The notes beneath the pieces were generated by a model. The model searched no databases. It had not been told where the DNA came from and saw only the letters and a list, made by a program, of their open reading frames with translations. Positions 1 through 12,575 of a stretch of DNA of 64,000 nt are shown here, piece by piece (the stretch's first letter is position 1; the number at the start of each line of letters is the position of its first letter). The position numbers were made by a program, and so were the translations under genes. This DNA is from Anniella stebbinsi (taxonomy: Eukaryota; Chordata; Lepidosauria; Squamata; Anniellidae): the NCBI GenBank assembly GCA_029215795.1, contig JARDYH010000002.1, forward strand, positions 59,187,001 through 59,251,000, given 5' to 3'.

Positions 1-536
1 GTAATTCCATTCACTATTTCCTCAGCCAACTGTTATTTCATGGTTAGAGTTCTTCTTCAAAACTCAAGAGGAGTAAAAAAATATTGTATCTTCTGAGGAA
101 CAAGGAATAGAAGGAAACAGGGACCAATTTGTAAGTCTAAAGAGGCTTGGGTAGCAATTACTACAGGTTGTGTATTGCTTTGGGATTTCTTTTCTTTTGA
201 AAACTTCTTGGAAAAATTGATATATTTTCCTTCAAAGAAGATATATGAGTTTTTCTGCTTTAATGTCGTTGCCATGAACTATCCACTTAAGTATGTATTT
301 GCATATAAATCCTATGACTACTCATGAGCAGCCTCACTCATATCCAAGGGATTATTTGCAAATGAGTAGTTCCTAGCTCGCTTTGACAGTTTATGTGTTT
401 TTCTTCTTTGGAGACAGAATAATCTTAAAAGAAAAGCAAAATAAATTCAGAGGAAGAGTTTACAAAAAAGCATCTTCAAAATAAAGGTTCTCATTTCCTT
501 TGGGATAGACTTTCCAAAGCAAAAAAAAAATGACAC
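1..536. other. No recognisable feature
   Basis: AT-rich anonymous sequence. The short open frames lack any family resemblance, and I see no repeat signature. Confidence 0.6.
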
Positions 537-537
537 T

Positions 538-612
538 TAGGCTGCAATCCTATAACCACTTGCATATGAGTAAACCCTTCTGAATTCAATGGCACTTACC
601 TCTGAGTACACA
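538..612. repeat. Dispersed GGCTGCAATCCTAT repeat fragment
   Basis: Begins with a GGCTGCAATCCTAT-like core and continues with a 'gaattcaatggcacttac' segment. Degraded versions recur near 24181, 24340, 25905 and 27280. This fits an old short interspersed repeat; I cannot name the family. Confidence 0.5.
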
Positions 613-794
613 TGATAACTCTTTGAAAACTCTTTGAAAATCAGTGGAAATTGCTGTTGCATAAGCTTCCCCTTCTTTTTTCTTTGAAAATCAACCTTGT
701 ACCAATGGATGTATTTAATCCCCACTAAATTATATGCATAGATTCTCTGGATGTCACTGGGAGGATGACTGGGCCCTTAAGCTAATATATAGAG

Positions 795-905
795 CAGGGT
801 GAGGAAACTGTGGCTCTCCAGTTTTTGCTAGACTCCAGCTTCCACCAGCCCGAGCCAGCATGGCCACTGATCAGGGAAGATGGGAAGTGTAGTCCAATAA
901 TCGGG
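795..905. repeat. Dispersed repeat with 'agcatggccactgatcaggg' core
   Basis: Resembles a common reptilian interspersed sequence with a 'ctccagcttccaccagcc' part and a 'gggaagtgtagtccaa' part. It is followed directly by a G homopolymer at about 902-915. Family not identified. Confidence 0.4.
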
Positions 906-1129
906 GGGGGGGGGGCAGAGATTTATATTATACAGGAAAACAGGCCACTGTTTAGCAACCCAACCCAACTACCAACATTCCAAATTAGCAAGAGCCTGAA
1001 TCATGCAAATATAGAATCAATTTGTATCCCTTTTATTATTCCTAGGAGCTCAGGTACAACCTCGAATGACATGTACTCCAACTGACCCTATTTACCAGTC
1101 CTTACTTTCTGGTACCTGTTGTGGAAAAA

Positions 1130-1525
1130 TACTCTCTCCAATTTGTCCCTACTAAGGTCGTCCTCTCGGTGCCTACTCTAAGGGAGGCTCAGAAAATGGT
1201 AACAAAAGGAGAGGGCCTTCTCTCTGGTGCCCCCCCATTATGGAATGATCTCCCTGATGAGGCCCACCTGGTGCCAACATTGCTATCTTTTCAGGGACAG
1301 GTCAAGACTTTTCTCTTTTTCCAGGCATTTAGCAATATGTGATGAACTTAACCAGTTTTGGATCTGTTTTAAGGGTGGGCTTATAGTTGTTTTTGTGTAT
1401 ACTGTATGTTTTTATGGTTTAAAATTTTGTATATTGTTTTTAATTGTTTTAATCTTATGTAATCCGCCCAGAGAGCTTTGGCTATAGGGTGGTATAGAAA
1501 CGTAAATAATAATAAAAATAAGCCT
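1130..1525 (+). mobile_element. L2-clade LINE, 3' end
   Basis: A degraded end of an L2-type LINE. The frame at 1121-1342 encodes the tail of the ORF2 protein, with the family pattern of a valine-proline start, a 'PPLWNDLP' motif and a final 'VKTFLFFQAF' segment. It is followed by a T-rich 3' UTR, the 'cccagagagctttggctata' block with 'gggtggtatagaaa', and an AATAATAAAAATA tail. Only the last few hundred bases are present, so this is a dead 5'-truncated copy. Confidence 0.8.
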
Positions 1526-2610
1526 TTGGGGGGAAATGTTGGTAATGTATTTTTAAAAGTTTGTTAGCATACACATCTATGCAACTGGAATTCTTCTTCA
1601 GATTTCTTCAGCCTCTTCTCCTGGATCATTCTATTTTATGTATGGTTACCTGCCCTATTGGACATCAGGGTAAATAGCCACAGGAATGCACTATAAATCT
1701 CTGAGGAGCAAGTGCATGTAAATAGAAATACACTCGTACAAAATAGAGACACACTAAAGCAAATCCCAGAGAATGGTCATTCAAAGACATAGGTTTCTGC
1801 ATTGCTTTTCGCCTTCCATTTCACACTCACACATACACACACACACACAGAAGGAATGTAACCATTCAACTGTGATATTACCGTTTTTTCTGAAGGCCAA
1901 AAGAGACATGAAGGATGCTTCTGGACAGATGGCTCCTACTGTGACCAAGCCAAAGGCATTGTGCAGCTATTCCAACCTTCCCTCCTTAACAACTTTTTTG
2001 TAAAAAGAAAGATGACGAAATGGTAGGGAAACATGGGAGAGTTCTAAATAGAAGACAATATTGTCTGGACCTCCCATAAAGTTCCATGAATGAAGCAGGG
2101 TGATTGCATAATAAAAGCATTTTCCAGAAGTTAAAAATAAATTAAATGTGTGACTGCATTCAATGTGTCTGATTTCCCTTTAAAAATAAGGAAAGGTGAG
2201 CAGAATTGAGACTGTGGCGTGGGGGGTGGGGGTGAAAAGTGCAGGGAAGTTAACTATTTCTTCCTGTGCTGCAGTCCCATTAAAAAAATCCATTCAAACT
2301 AAAGCTGCTATTTTCCCCAGGAAGAAAGCCATTAACCCCCAACTCTGTGGAGTTTCAGCAGACTCCCCTACCCTTCTGACCACTAGAATACCAAGCAAAG
2401 CGGCATGTGGAAATACTATGCATGAAGTATGCTTTCAGGGCATCTATGCAGTCATTGGCGTAAGAGCTCCTAACTGGTACTGCCACACCAGCTCAAGTTT
2501 CGGAGTTGAGCCAAACCACCAGCTGTTCTATTGCATTGGTTGAGAAGGAATGCTTGAACCCAGTTTCCCAGCACTCCAACAATGAATCACAAAGGTATAA
2601 CTTACTCTAT
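1526..2610. other. Anonymous sequence with short (CA)n
   Basis: No gene or recognisable transposon. A short CA-rich microsatellite lies at about 1825-1850. The remaining open frames look like chance. Confidence 0.55.
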
Positions 2611-2834
2611 GGCTCAATTGGACGACACGATAGTCAATGGTGGGGTAGTAATCAACTTTACAGTTGTTCATCTGGGGGTACTCCCCACACAACATGGTAA
2701 TAAATAATCAACTGTGGTGATGATTAGGATCAGCGCTGAGTTGACTGTGGCAGCATTCGGAAGACACAATAGTCAATACAACTGACGATTGTTTCCCCTC
2801 CCCCAGTTGCTTATTGTGTCGTCCGAATTCAGCC
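2611..2834. mobile_element. MITE with 3-bp TSD (TAT), family A
   Basis: Non-autonomous DNA transposon with termini GGCTCAATT(C)GGACGACAC facing inward. The 3-bp sequence TAT flanks both ends (2608-2610 and 2835-2837). A second copy in the opposite orientation lies at 10219-10444. It has no coding capacity. The 3-bp duplication would fit PIF/Harbinger or CMC-type transposases; which one is an inference. Confidence 0.85.
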
Positions 2835-2837
2835 TAT

Positions 2838-3914
2838 GTCTGCTTCTGGTTTGCCTCTTAGTGTGTGGATAGGTACTTTTCTGTAGGCTAATAACTAACA
2901 TATGATGAACTAATGAGCTGACACTTAATTTGTTCCATTCATATTTGAAAGGGAGGATAATTTTTCCTCAGCTATTTTTTCCCATATTTGAAACCTTTAA
3001 CATTTTCCTCATGAACTCTTTTAAAATGTTTTTATAGTAGAATTTACCTTTCCTTCTGGATAGTTGCAATTATGCACTTTTAAAATACCAGTATTTATTT
3101 TCTTTTAAACAGATTCAATTGAAATTCATAGTTCTGCTTTCCAAATAACATATTTGAATGCAGTGCCCACCCTTTTCTCTTCCTCCCTTGACAAATCTTC
3201 CTGTTCCTGTAATTTCAAAAGCCTCCTTACAGACACACAGACACACAATTGGAATTTTACATTTCACTTTGAAGTGACACATAGAATTAATTATTCTCAG
3301 CTTGAATTAAAATGCCTTTATTTACACCATGTATGAGACATGAGGTGACTAAAAAGATTTTGGCCTGGTATAAAACTTCAATAACATATTTCACATTCTG
3401 TTATTTCTTCAAGCTACAGTTACACAAAATTGTGAAATAAAACACAATCAAGCAGGCAAAAATGACAACTCACACTAGATTCCCCTCCCCTGCCACCACA
3501 TTCTCAAATGTAAGTAATGTACCTTAGAAAACCACATCACAGGCAGATTCTAATTGTAGATTTCTAATTGAAATCTTATTACATATTTGATTAATTAGAC
3601 ATATTTCAGCAGAATTATCTGGGGGAAAGCTGATTGGCAATTACCTTTATTGAACTTCTGATGGTTTGTGCATGTATTTGGATTCAGATAATTCGTCCAC
3701 CAATCAGAATAGGACTGCTAAAAAGGTATTCTCGGCCACTACTTTATGCCACATGCTGAGGAAGCAGGACATACATTTGGAATATAAATGCAGCTGATGT
3801 CGCTGCCACATGATGTTTATCTTTCTGATGCGTGTGACAAAATAAATAGCAGGAGTCAGCATTGTTTGCATGTGTCCATATACCAATAACCTGCAAAAAA
3901 AGCATCTATGTGGA
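2838..3914. other. No recognisable feature
   Basis: AT-rich anonymous sequence without coding or repeat signatures that I can recognise. Confidence 0.55.
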
Positions 3915-4088
3915 AGGGGCATCGCTCAGTAGAAATGCACCTGCTTTGTATGCTGAAGATCCTAGGTTCCATTCCCTGGTATCTCCGGGTAGGGCTAGGA
4001 AAGATTTCTGCTTGAAACCCTGGAGAGCCATTAAAAGATGGGCCAATGGTCTGACTTGATACAAGGCAGCTTCCTATCTTTCTATGAT
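3915..4088 (+). mobile_element. tRNA-derived SINE
   Basis: The 5' part resembles a tRNA, with an A-box-like 'atcgctcagtag' and a B-box-like 'ggttccattcc'. The body carries 'cttgaaaccctggagagcca' and ends in 'aaggcagcttcctat'. A second copy lies at 12381-12575 and a 3' fragment at about 4470-4530. Not autonomous; it would need a LINE for mobilisation. Confidence 0.8.
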
Positions 4089-4890
4089 CCCAAATGAGTG
4101 CCTCGGTAAGAATTCGATTATGGTCTTAACTGGGTGGATCAATTTGTGACTATAAGTTTGCAAAATCTTATGAGTATGATTTCAATATGGTTCACTGAAT
4201 ACTTGCTTCAAATCCGCTGCTCTCACTGGTGCTACAGATAGCACACCTTGGTTAAAGTTAAAGTTTGATATAAGGTTATATTCCTAAGTCATTATATTGT
4301 TCACAAATAAATAAATAAAAGGCAACCAGTTGAAGTTCTGTTGTTCGATTCTGTTGTGTGCGTGTTTTTGACCATAAGGACTTATCATATTGGTCAACAT
4401 TTGTTTTAGTTTAAAGGGTTAGGGCCAAAGAGGGAGCAGTAATACCTTGCTGCCCAAAGCCCACAGAAACCCAGAGCCGGTCCTGCAGTGGTCTGACTCA
4501 ATGCAAGGTCAATTCCTATGTAATGTTCCTATAAAACTAAAGCAGTATTCCTATCAAATTTTCATCCATGAATATGAATTGTATTAGAGGTAATACCTGA
4601 AGCTTAGTTCTGTAAATGGTTAGTGAGACGATACGAACACTGGGTCCTGCCATGCAGAAATAGGCAGTTTCAGCAACTTTGCTTGAGGTGAGAGAGATCA
4701 AAAGGGCTAAATACACCTGTCTTTTAAGCACAGATATTAACATCATTAGCAACTGTTGTGATTGTCCTTGAGTAGTGATGCTTAAACAAAAAGTACATAT
4801 TCATACATTTATTACAGGATTCCATCATCCCTTTGATCTTGGATGCTCCAAAAAGGGCTGCTGAGGGACAAACTCACATGGTTTGTCCTT
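4089..4890. other. Anonymous sequence with SINE 3' scrap
   Basis: About 4470-4530 resembles the 3' end of the SINE at 3915 ('tggtctgactcaatgcaagg'). An A/T-rich 'aaataaataaataaaa' lies near 4306. Nothing else is recognised. Confidence 0.5.
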
Positions 4891-5030
4891 GAGCCTATCT
4901 ACACTACTGCTTTAAAACAGTTTAAAATGGTTTATAACAGTTTTGAGAACTGTTGGGGCCCAGGACACGCTCCATATACAGTTTTCAAAACGTTTTAAAA
5001 GTGTTTTATCCTGCGTGTGTAGATAGGCTC
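4891..5030. mobile_element. MITE with 3-bp TSD (CTT), family B
   Basis: 140-bp element with inverted ends GAGCCTATCTACAC and a complementary GTGTAGATAGGCTC. CTT flanks both sides (4888-4890 and 5031-5033). The interior is palindromic around GTTTTAAA blocks. A minimal relative is the 54-bp element at 19437-19490. Confidence 0.85.
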
Positions 5031-5034
5031 CTTA

Positions 5035-5466
5035 ACTTAAGAACATAAGAAGAGCCATGCTGGATCAGACCATGGATCCATCCTGTCCAGCATTCTGTCC
5101 ACATGGTGGTCAACCAGCTATTGATGGGAAACCCATCCAAAACATGAATGCAACAGCACCTTCCCACCCACGTTCCACAGCAACTGGGGTACATAGGCAT
5201 AGTGTCTAGTGCCTCTGATACTGGGGGCAGCATATAGCCATCAGGACTAGTAGCCAAAGATAGCCTTTTCTTCCAGAAATTGTCTAACCCCCTTTTAAAG
5301 TCACCCAATTGGTGGCCATCACTACATCTTGTTGTAGCAAATTCCATAGTTTGACTATGCGCCGTATCCTGAATCTTCCACCAATCAGCTTCATGGGATG
5401 ACCCTGGGTTCTAGTATTAGGAGAGAGGAAGAAAAATGTCTCCCTAGCCACATTCTCCACACCCTT
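5035..5466 (-). mobile_element. CR1 LINE, 3' end, reversed
   Basis: The plus strand starts with 'aagaacataagaagagccat' and 'gctggatcagacca', the reverse complement of a CR1 3' terminus. It continues through the 3' UTR into the C-terminal coding tail (frame around 5284-5487). It matches in arrangement the longer forward copy at 22144-23192. 5'-truncated and dead. Confidence 0.85.
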
Positions 5467-6587
5467 AAATGCAGATTCTTCTTTCATAAATTACAAATTG
5501 CTCCCTAACATTGGGAGTGGGGTGGGTGGGTTAATTCTTTTCCATGGTTAAAATCCTAATCCAGATTGATTCCCTGCACCTTCTATTTACATGGGGGAAA
5601 AGGTCCAATTGAAGCAAAAGGGAGCTTCCTCCCATCTAATTATCATGCACAGGGGGCTAATGTGGATTGGGACCACAGCAGGGAAAAGGGGTTAAAGCCC
5701 CTCCATGGGTCAAATCAAGATCAGGGCCGCCACACTGGCAATTTGTGAAATAAAGTTCTTTCATTCAACTCAAACTGTGTTTTTAACATCACATGTTTTT
5801 GTATTTTTCTTTTGTTAAGCCTTAGTACACTGTATATTATAAAGCTACAATAAATAAATAAATAAAATATTTATGTAAAATTGCATGCAAATGTAATAAT
5901 TATAAAATGATCAGATGTATAGTTTCTATATTTTTATCATTCACGACTTAGATTTTGACATTATTTTGTAAACAAGGATTTGCAAAGAAAATATAAAATA
6001 CAAAGTTTTCTGTTAAAAAAAATCCAGAAGGATCCCTCCACTACTTTTTTGTGGAATTGTATGTGAAAGCACAGATGATGGAGCTGTCGTTATCAAGACA
6101 TTTTCACCACAACTAAAATACACTTCTTAAGTACCTATCAATGCACATCTGCTGTCTATTATCACATTGTTTTTAACGAATAGTTCAGAATTATTTAATA
6201 AGACAGCTGCTTTAATGTTGGTTATTAGAAACCAGAACAAGTGCATATAACAGACCACCTCAGATCTCAGCTCCATGGGAAGATAGCTGTGCAGTCACTT
6301 TTAATCTGAATTAGACACATACCCTGAAGAATCCTAACTGCATTCATCTTGACAGAAGTCTCCATTTGTGGTACTGTCACTGTATGCCTTTTATTGTACA
6401 GATAGCCATTGATGGAATGTATCTTCTTTTGCTAAACACTGTAGAATGTAATGGAAGTCATTTTATTTTACCTCAAGCGATCTTCAAACAGAAGACATGG
6501 CTTGAAAAGTTTAATTGGTCTTCCTCGTTTCTTTGAATAAAAGGATTTAGTAGTACTATTACTTATTACTTTTAATTACATTAATTA
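5467..6587. other. Anonymous AT-rich sequence
   Basis: A short LINE-like tail ending in '(aaat)n' lies at about 5820-5872. No gene is visible. Confidence 0.5.
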
Positions 6588-6765
6588 ACAATCAGGATTC
6601 AAATCCCTTTTCAGCCATGAAGCTCATTGGCCATTCTGGCCAGTCGTGATCTCTCAGCTTAACCTACATCACAGAGTTGTTGTGAAGACCACACGGATGG
6701 AAAGAGAACCTATATGCAACCCTGAGCTGTTTAGAGGAAGGGGAAGATAAAAATGAATGAAACAA
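6588..6765 (+). mobile_element. Sauria-type SINE, 5'-truncated
   Basis: Starts at a B-box-like 'ggattcaaatccc' and continues with 'cagcttaacctacatcacag' and 'agttgttgtgaagacc', the conserved middle of squamate tRNA-derived SINEs of the Sauria type. The A-box end is missing. Compare the fuller copy at 39038. Confidence 0.65.
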
Positions 6766-7288
6766 TATAACAAATGCAGGCTTTCTGATAACATCTATTT
6801 TATGATGTCAAATCGTTAAGTTAAGCATTTATAATTAAAGGCACGTTTCGGACCAATGCTTCTCGAACAGCAACCCTCTGTGGTGCCTGGCAAGCTTCTT
6901 TTGAAGCAAAAAGCAATTCCAAAAGCAGTTACGATATGGCTGCCATTCAAAGGGGGAAAATGTCCAGCATTGCATTAGGTATGCTAAGCCCTTGGGCATA
7001 CTTAAAATCCCAGCTATGGTATCTAAGCATATTGTTAAGTATCACATATATATTTTACTCATAAAATTGGTTTAGAAAAGAGAGTTTTTGTGGGTAGCCG
7101 TGGGAAAATAAAACTGGAAGTGATTCGTTAGGCTTTTCTATCTTGGCTGACCTGAATCGTTAGCGGTCTTAGACCCCACACTTCCCTTGGGACAAATATG
7201 GAGACCTACCACACACCCATTAGGTAAGGGCCAGGCCCCTCACACACTTGTCCTCAAACTACAGCCAACTCCACTCCCACCAGCAGGG
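6766..7288. other. No recognisable feature
   Basis: Anonymous sequence; no transposon ends or coding signal seen. Confidence 0.5.
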
Positions 7289-7430
7289 GTAAGGTTGCCA
7301 ACTTTTCTTCTGGCAGGGCGCCTGTACCTTTAACAGCTGCACAACTGTTTTACTTGTTGAATGCCAGCCTGACGTGCTACAGTTTAAAGTGTAGGAACCC
7401 TGCTAGATGAAAAAGTGGCAACAACCCTAT
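7289..7430. mobile_element. Probable MITE with GGTTGCCAACTTTT ends
   Basis: Inverted ends read 'aaggttgccaactttt' at the left and 'aaaagtggcaacaaccc' at the right. The subterminal 'cctgtacctttaacagctgc' resembles that of the palindromic MITE at 40471. No clean target duplication found, so the borders are approximate. Confidence 0.5.
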
Positions 7431-10218
7431 CAATCAGGAGAGAAGGCAGGGAGAATCCTGCAGCTCTCTGGGACACTTAACTGTAAAAGACCTTTTATTT
7501 TAGCCCTATTAGAACTTCACGCTGTTTTATTTTGCTGTGTTTTACTTAGGTCTGCATCATTTTTTTCCTTTGCTGCTGGTAGTGTCTTACTTGTCTTTAT
7601 CATGTTTTGTTTTTATCGTTATTTGTTGTTTGCATTTTATATTTTTAATTTCCCTGTACACTGTCCGAGAACTCTGTTACTAGGCAATCTAAAAGAGCAA
7701 TCAATCATCCAATCAATCAACTGTTCAGTCATGGATTGATGGGGAAGCCTCCTAGCATGTGGGCAATATAACAGTGACAATGGCAGTCTTCCTAGTGTCT
7801 CTTTTTTAGGGATTCTGCATACAAGTGTTCCAATGTGTATAGTGTGCTCACATGCAAAATCACATGCAAAACTGATTTTGCAACTACAGTTGGGTTATGA
7901 GAAATGTGTCTAGTGAGGTCATTAATTACACTCTGGGAATCTGTAATGGCATATGGCGAATGATTGACCATGAAATAAGAGAACTAGATACAATCTGCTG
8001 ATCCCAACGTAATTAACATGGCTAAACAAAAATCAGATATGTTCGATAGGCAGAGAGTTAAATTAATGACAACAGTGCCTTTGTAATTCCAGCTCAACGG
8101 ATCAGACCTTAGACAAATAATTCAATTTCTTTTAATCTAATTTACATCATCTGCAAATGAGACGTGCAGTGTTTACTCACTCTACAAAGATGTTAATAGA
8201 ATTGTATTTTGGAGGTGGTGGTCTGTTAACAATACCTTGTTCTTAATTTTTGGAAATGTATGTACTAATCACGACTATTCTGTTTAGTCGTGCTGGCAAG
8301 CAATCATGGATGTCTTGCACATTGCTATCTCATTATAGCAATGGTATCCAACACCAATTAACCATATTCAGGATTGTGTGGCCATGATCCTAAGCAAGCT
8401 GACTCAGAAATTAGTCCTCCTGAGTTAAGTGGGTCTTATCCTAGGTAAATGTTCATAGAATTGCAGCCTTGGGCTGTAATCGTACATACACTTAGCTGGA
8501 TATATTAAAAAAATACCCAAGGCAACACTGAAGCTTGTCCAGCTAATGTGATTTTGGTATATTTTTTTATCATTGTGCAAACATGCATAAGATTCATCCT
8601 TGATTATTAATTCAATAATACTTATATATAATTCACTTTTTCTTAAGGCGGGAGGGTAACTTAATGCAGCCACACAAGCATAAAGATTTATTTTTTTCAA
8701 TTAATATTGTGTCAGGCTGCTAAGGCAAATTCACGATGGGAAGAGGAACTTTGAGGAATTCAGCACCCTACCATTGATTAAAACTTGCCTATCAGAAAAG
8801 AAGAACATTCATGATTATAGCATTTGAATCTGCCAGGATGAAAAGAGGGAAAGATGCAGAACTATCTAGGAAGGGACTAATGTCCTTTTGTTCAAGTTGC
8901 TATTCATTTGCCCTCGGACTGCTGCACAAAAACAATAGTGCAGTTCCTCTTCTGTGAGTTGGAAAACCTCTGTTCATGAGGAAGATTTATGATCTTCTGC
9001 ATGTCCCTGTTTCTGATGTTTCGTTCCACATGCTGGTGGACCATTCAGGTATTTGAAATGGATGAACCAGCTCTCACTTCCTATGCTGAACTGCATTTGC
9101 AATGAAAGTTGCAAAAAACATGCAAGTCAGCATCTGTCAATGAAATTGACAGGCAGACCAGCTTAACCCCTGATCTGCCAGCTGAAGAGCATCCCTGGGC
9201 CCCTTGTTGACCCTCAAGAGACCGTCCTAGCCAAGTGTATTCATGTGTGTGCTCAGAAACTCAAGGAGACATGACAATCAGAACAGGGGCATCAGAGGTG
9301 ACTGACGGAATCAGAGAAAAGTGTACACGCAGTGGGACAGGGAAAGAGGCTTGGAGGGCCAGTCGCAAAAGGTCAGTGAGTTTGTTGTAGCCTCTGAGAC
9401 TTCAGTTGAGGAATCATAGCATATGAAAGAAGCTTCACATGAGAACCAATGTTTTGCAAAAAAAAAACTGGGGGAAATTGCATTGAAAGGTGTATAGATA
9501 TCAATTTATCTGTTTTGGTATCTGCATGATTCTGTCCTGTGAAGCCATCTGGAAATGTGTGCAAATGTTATCCAAATGCTTCAAACTGATGGGATTTTCT
9601 TGTCTTTTTAGTAGGGTATGTCTGATTGATCGCGAACACTTTAAAAAGGGTCATCATAACCAGACATGGACTTGTTTTTATCCTGCAGTTCTCTTCCATT
9701 ACTCTCTTAGCAATTGATTAGCAGTAGAAGAGTTGTAATTGCATCTATATAGTTATGTTATTCTTGCTGTCCCACTACTATGATAAATGAACATGTAGAT
9801 CAGACAACAGTTTGGATAAAGCTTGTTGCAAGATCAACTGTATTTTGAGCTTTTCAGTTTCAGGTTCTGAAGTGAACTTAATTTGCTTCCACTGTGCTCT
9901 CTGTAATTGATCTGCCACGAGATACAAGAATCATAATCTTTCAGGGAGATTAAGATAAATGTAAATCACTAAAATATTCTACTACAAAAATGAAATGTCA
10001 ACGCTAGCTGTATCTGCTGAGGATTAGCTCTAGCTTAGAATAAACAAAATAATATGCCCCTGATTTAATTGATAGCAAAGCATTCCTTACTGGACCCAGG
10101 ACTATTATTTACCATCAATATTCATTTTTTAAAAGCCATAATACTAAGTACAGATAGAATTGTAATCATATTTATGTAAATGGGAATGAATCTTTGAATC
10201 CAGTGGATTCAAGACAGT
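7431..10218. other. Long anonymous stretch
   Basis: About 7510-7700 is T-rich and could be an old LINE 3' end. A 'ttgcagccttgggctgtaat' scrap lies near 8460. No exon, transposon terminus or RNA gene recognised in the rest. Confidence 0.5.
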
Positions 10219-10444
10219 GGCTCAATTCGGACGACACAATAAACAACTGGTGTGGGGAAAACAATCGTCAGTTGTTTTGACTATCGTGTCATCCAAATGC
10301 TGCCATAGTCAACTCAGCGCTGATCCTAATCCACACCACAGTTGATTATTTATTACCATGTTGTGTGGGGAGTACCCCCTAGATGAACAATTGTAAAGCT
10401 GGTTATTACCCCAGCATTGACTATCGTGTCGTCCAAATTGAGCC
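10219..10444. mobile_element. MITE with 3-bp TSD (AGT), family A
   Basis: Second copy of the element at 2611-2834, inverted relative to it. It begins GGCTCAATTCGGACGACAC and ends with the complement. AGT flanks both sides (10216-10218 and 10445-10447). Shared internal landmarks include the 'tcagcgctgatcctaat' block. Confidence 0.85.
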
Positions 10445-10452
10445 AGTATCTT

Positions 10453-10740
10453 AGGGTGGGAACCCTGCATCATTAAGTGGATTGTTGTGAGCAAATGGGC
10501 TGGTGCATGTTGCACAGTCACTCCCACTGCAAATGCGAGCAGCTAAACAACCCAGGGACACTCTGTTCCTGGGTTGTTTAGCACTGTGTGTGAACCAAGA
10601 ACACTGGCTTGTGGGGGGAGAGACAATTGAGAGTTGAAACCCAGAATTAATCCCTGGGTTCTCATTCTGATTGTTTTTCCCCAACAAGCTAGAGTTCCTG
10701 ATTCACACACAACACTAAATAACCCAAGTAGAAGCAATCA
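10453..10740. repeat. Inverted-repeat element
   Basis: About 10565-10610 ('gttgtttagcactgtgtgtg...') is repeated inverted at about 10685-10735 ('cacacacaacactaaataac'). A smaller hairpin (aacccaggga / tcctgggtt) sits at about 10543-10580. This resembles a MITE, but no target duplication was identified. Confidence 0.5.
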
Positions 10741-10852
10741 GACAATGTGCACCAACATGCTGCTTCATTCTTCAAATGACATTTAGCAGTGATGTCCAAA
10801 TTGGGCCTAAGGTATGAACAATATCCCAAGTTACAAACTTAGGGGCCATCTA

Positions 10853-11403
10853 CACCAACCATTTATTCCGGAATAATATCAAGGCCATCCCTACCAGGAT
10901 ACATGATGTTCACCTACTCCCACGGTGATCTCGGGATGACCGCTCAGTTTTTTCAGAATATCGCTGACTTTTCCTGGCTGGTATGGCCCCCCCTTCGCAA
11001 GTTCCTGGCTTGGTGAACAGCCAACTCACTGTCAGGGAGTGTGCATGGGCATCGCCGTGCTTCACCAACTGTCTCTTCTTTTTTTCACAAACATATCAAT
11101 GCGCAATACTGCAATTTTGACAAAGTACCTATCCCCCCTGTGTTACTGTGTGTTTGCGCTTGTGTGCATCTTGGAGGAGTTACTTATAAAAAAATCCATG
11201 GCCTGTACCCATCTGTCTAGTCCTGCCCACTTCTGGCGATACACTTCAGAACCGCCATCACGGGGCACACATCCTCCTGCAACGGCTTTCCTTTACTTGT
11301 GAGGAAATTCCCTTGCATGTGCCCCGTGAGCAACTATTGTAGAAGCGGGAAAACTCGCAATAATCCCTCCTCCCTCTCAAAAGGGCTGAAGGTGTAGATG
11401 AGC
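10853..11403. mobile_element. Possible family B-like element
   Basis: The left edge reads 'ggggccatctacacc' and the right edge 'ggtgtagatgagccc', a convincing inverted pair resembling the GAGCCTATCTACAC family. The interior is unrecognised and no matching target duplication is visible. Confidence 0.45.
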
Positions 11404-12380
11404 CCAATGAATGCACTTCTGCTAGTCTTGTATAGGTAAGAAAGCATTCTAAGTAAGCGAGCCAATCAACACATCCCAAGGCAGTAGGACAAATGAGGGT
11501 ACACAAGAACCTTGAACAAAAGATATCTAAGTTAAAGGCAGAAAAAGAGACAGAGAAGATGGAAAGGGGAGAAGTAAGAAAGGATAGTGAGAGTTAAACA
11601 GGAATTGAAAGGGAACAGCCCAGTTTGATCTACCTAAACTCAAGACTATTGTTTCATTCTGTATTCAGCCTGAAATAACTATCTACCTTGTTAGTGAGAC
11701 AGCAGCAATATTCCTCTCAGTCATTCTGATTTCAAATCTATTGAAACCTGGAGTTGCCCTGGAGAGCAAAGGGCTTCAGAACATCCAACTCAAAAGGATA
11801 AGTAAGCAGAGCAATAAGCAGAAGCAGAGGATGCTGAGAGAATACTGCACTTCAACTGTATCAGTTTGGGATATTATTAGTTTGGCAGCATCAGACTCCC
11901 TGCTACTGAGCTGTCCGCCTCTCTTTCTTTTTCTATTGCCTCAAACTCGTTCATGCTTCATTTCCTATTCCTGTCTCCTCAGACAGAATATGCACTGCCA
12001 GGTTGTTCTCAAGAAGTGGTTTGGCCACTTTGCTGATTCACCACCAAATACATTCAAACTGAGTGCCAGTTCTGCCTTGAGGATGCCATCTTGACAGTCT
12101 GAGAGAAGCTGAAGCAGAATGCACCTAACAATTTTTCACAAAAATGCATACACCACTTGCTTGCAATCCATTCAGTACGTTGTGACTGAGCCCTGAATTC
12201 CAGTCAATCGTCAAGACAAGCAGTGTGGTTAGGAACTGCATTCCGCAATGGATCTCTACTAGCTACAGCAGGCAAAGTGGGGACATGGAAGTTTTCTGGA
12301 TGGGCATTTCACCACCCTTAGATCTCCTATGGTGCTGCCTCTGCTTCCAGGGGAGTTATGAAAGGCCCCACCTTTGAGAG
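11404..12380. other. No recognisable feature
   Basis: Anonymous sequence. The frame at 11741-12094 has no family resemblance. Confidence 0.5.
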
Positions 12381-12575
12381 AGGGCTTGTATCTCAGTTGT
12401 AGAGCACATGCTTTGCATGAGAAAGGTCCCAGGTTCAATCTCAAGCTTCTTAATGCAGGGCTAGGAAAGATTCCTGCCTGAAACCCTGGACAGCCACTGC
12501 CAGTCAGTGGCAACAGTACTGAGATAAATAGACCAATTGCTTCACTCTGCATAAGGCAGCTCCCTATGTTCCTAG
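12381..12575 (+). mobile_element. tRNA-derived SINE
   Basis: Second full-length-looking copy of the SINE at 3915. A-box-like 'tctcagttgtagagcac', B-box-like 'ggttcaatctc', then 'gcctgaaaccctggacagcc' and a 3' end 'aaggcagctccctatgttc'. Confidence 0.85.
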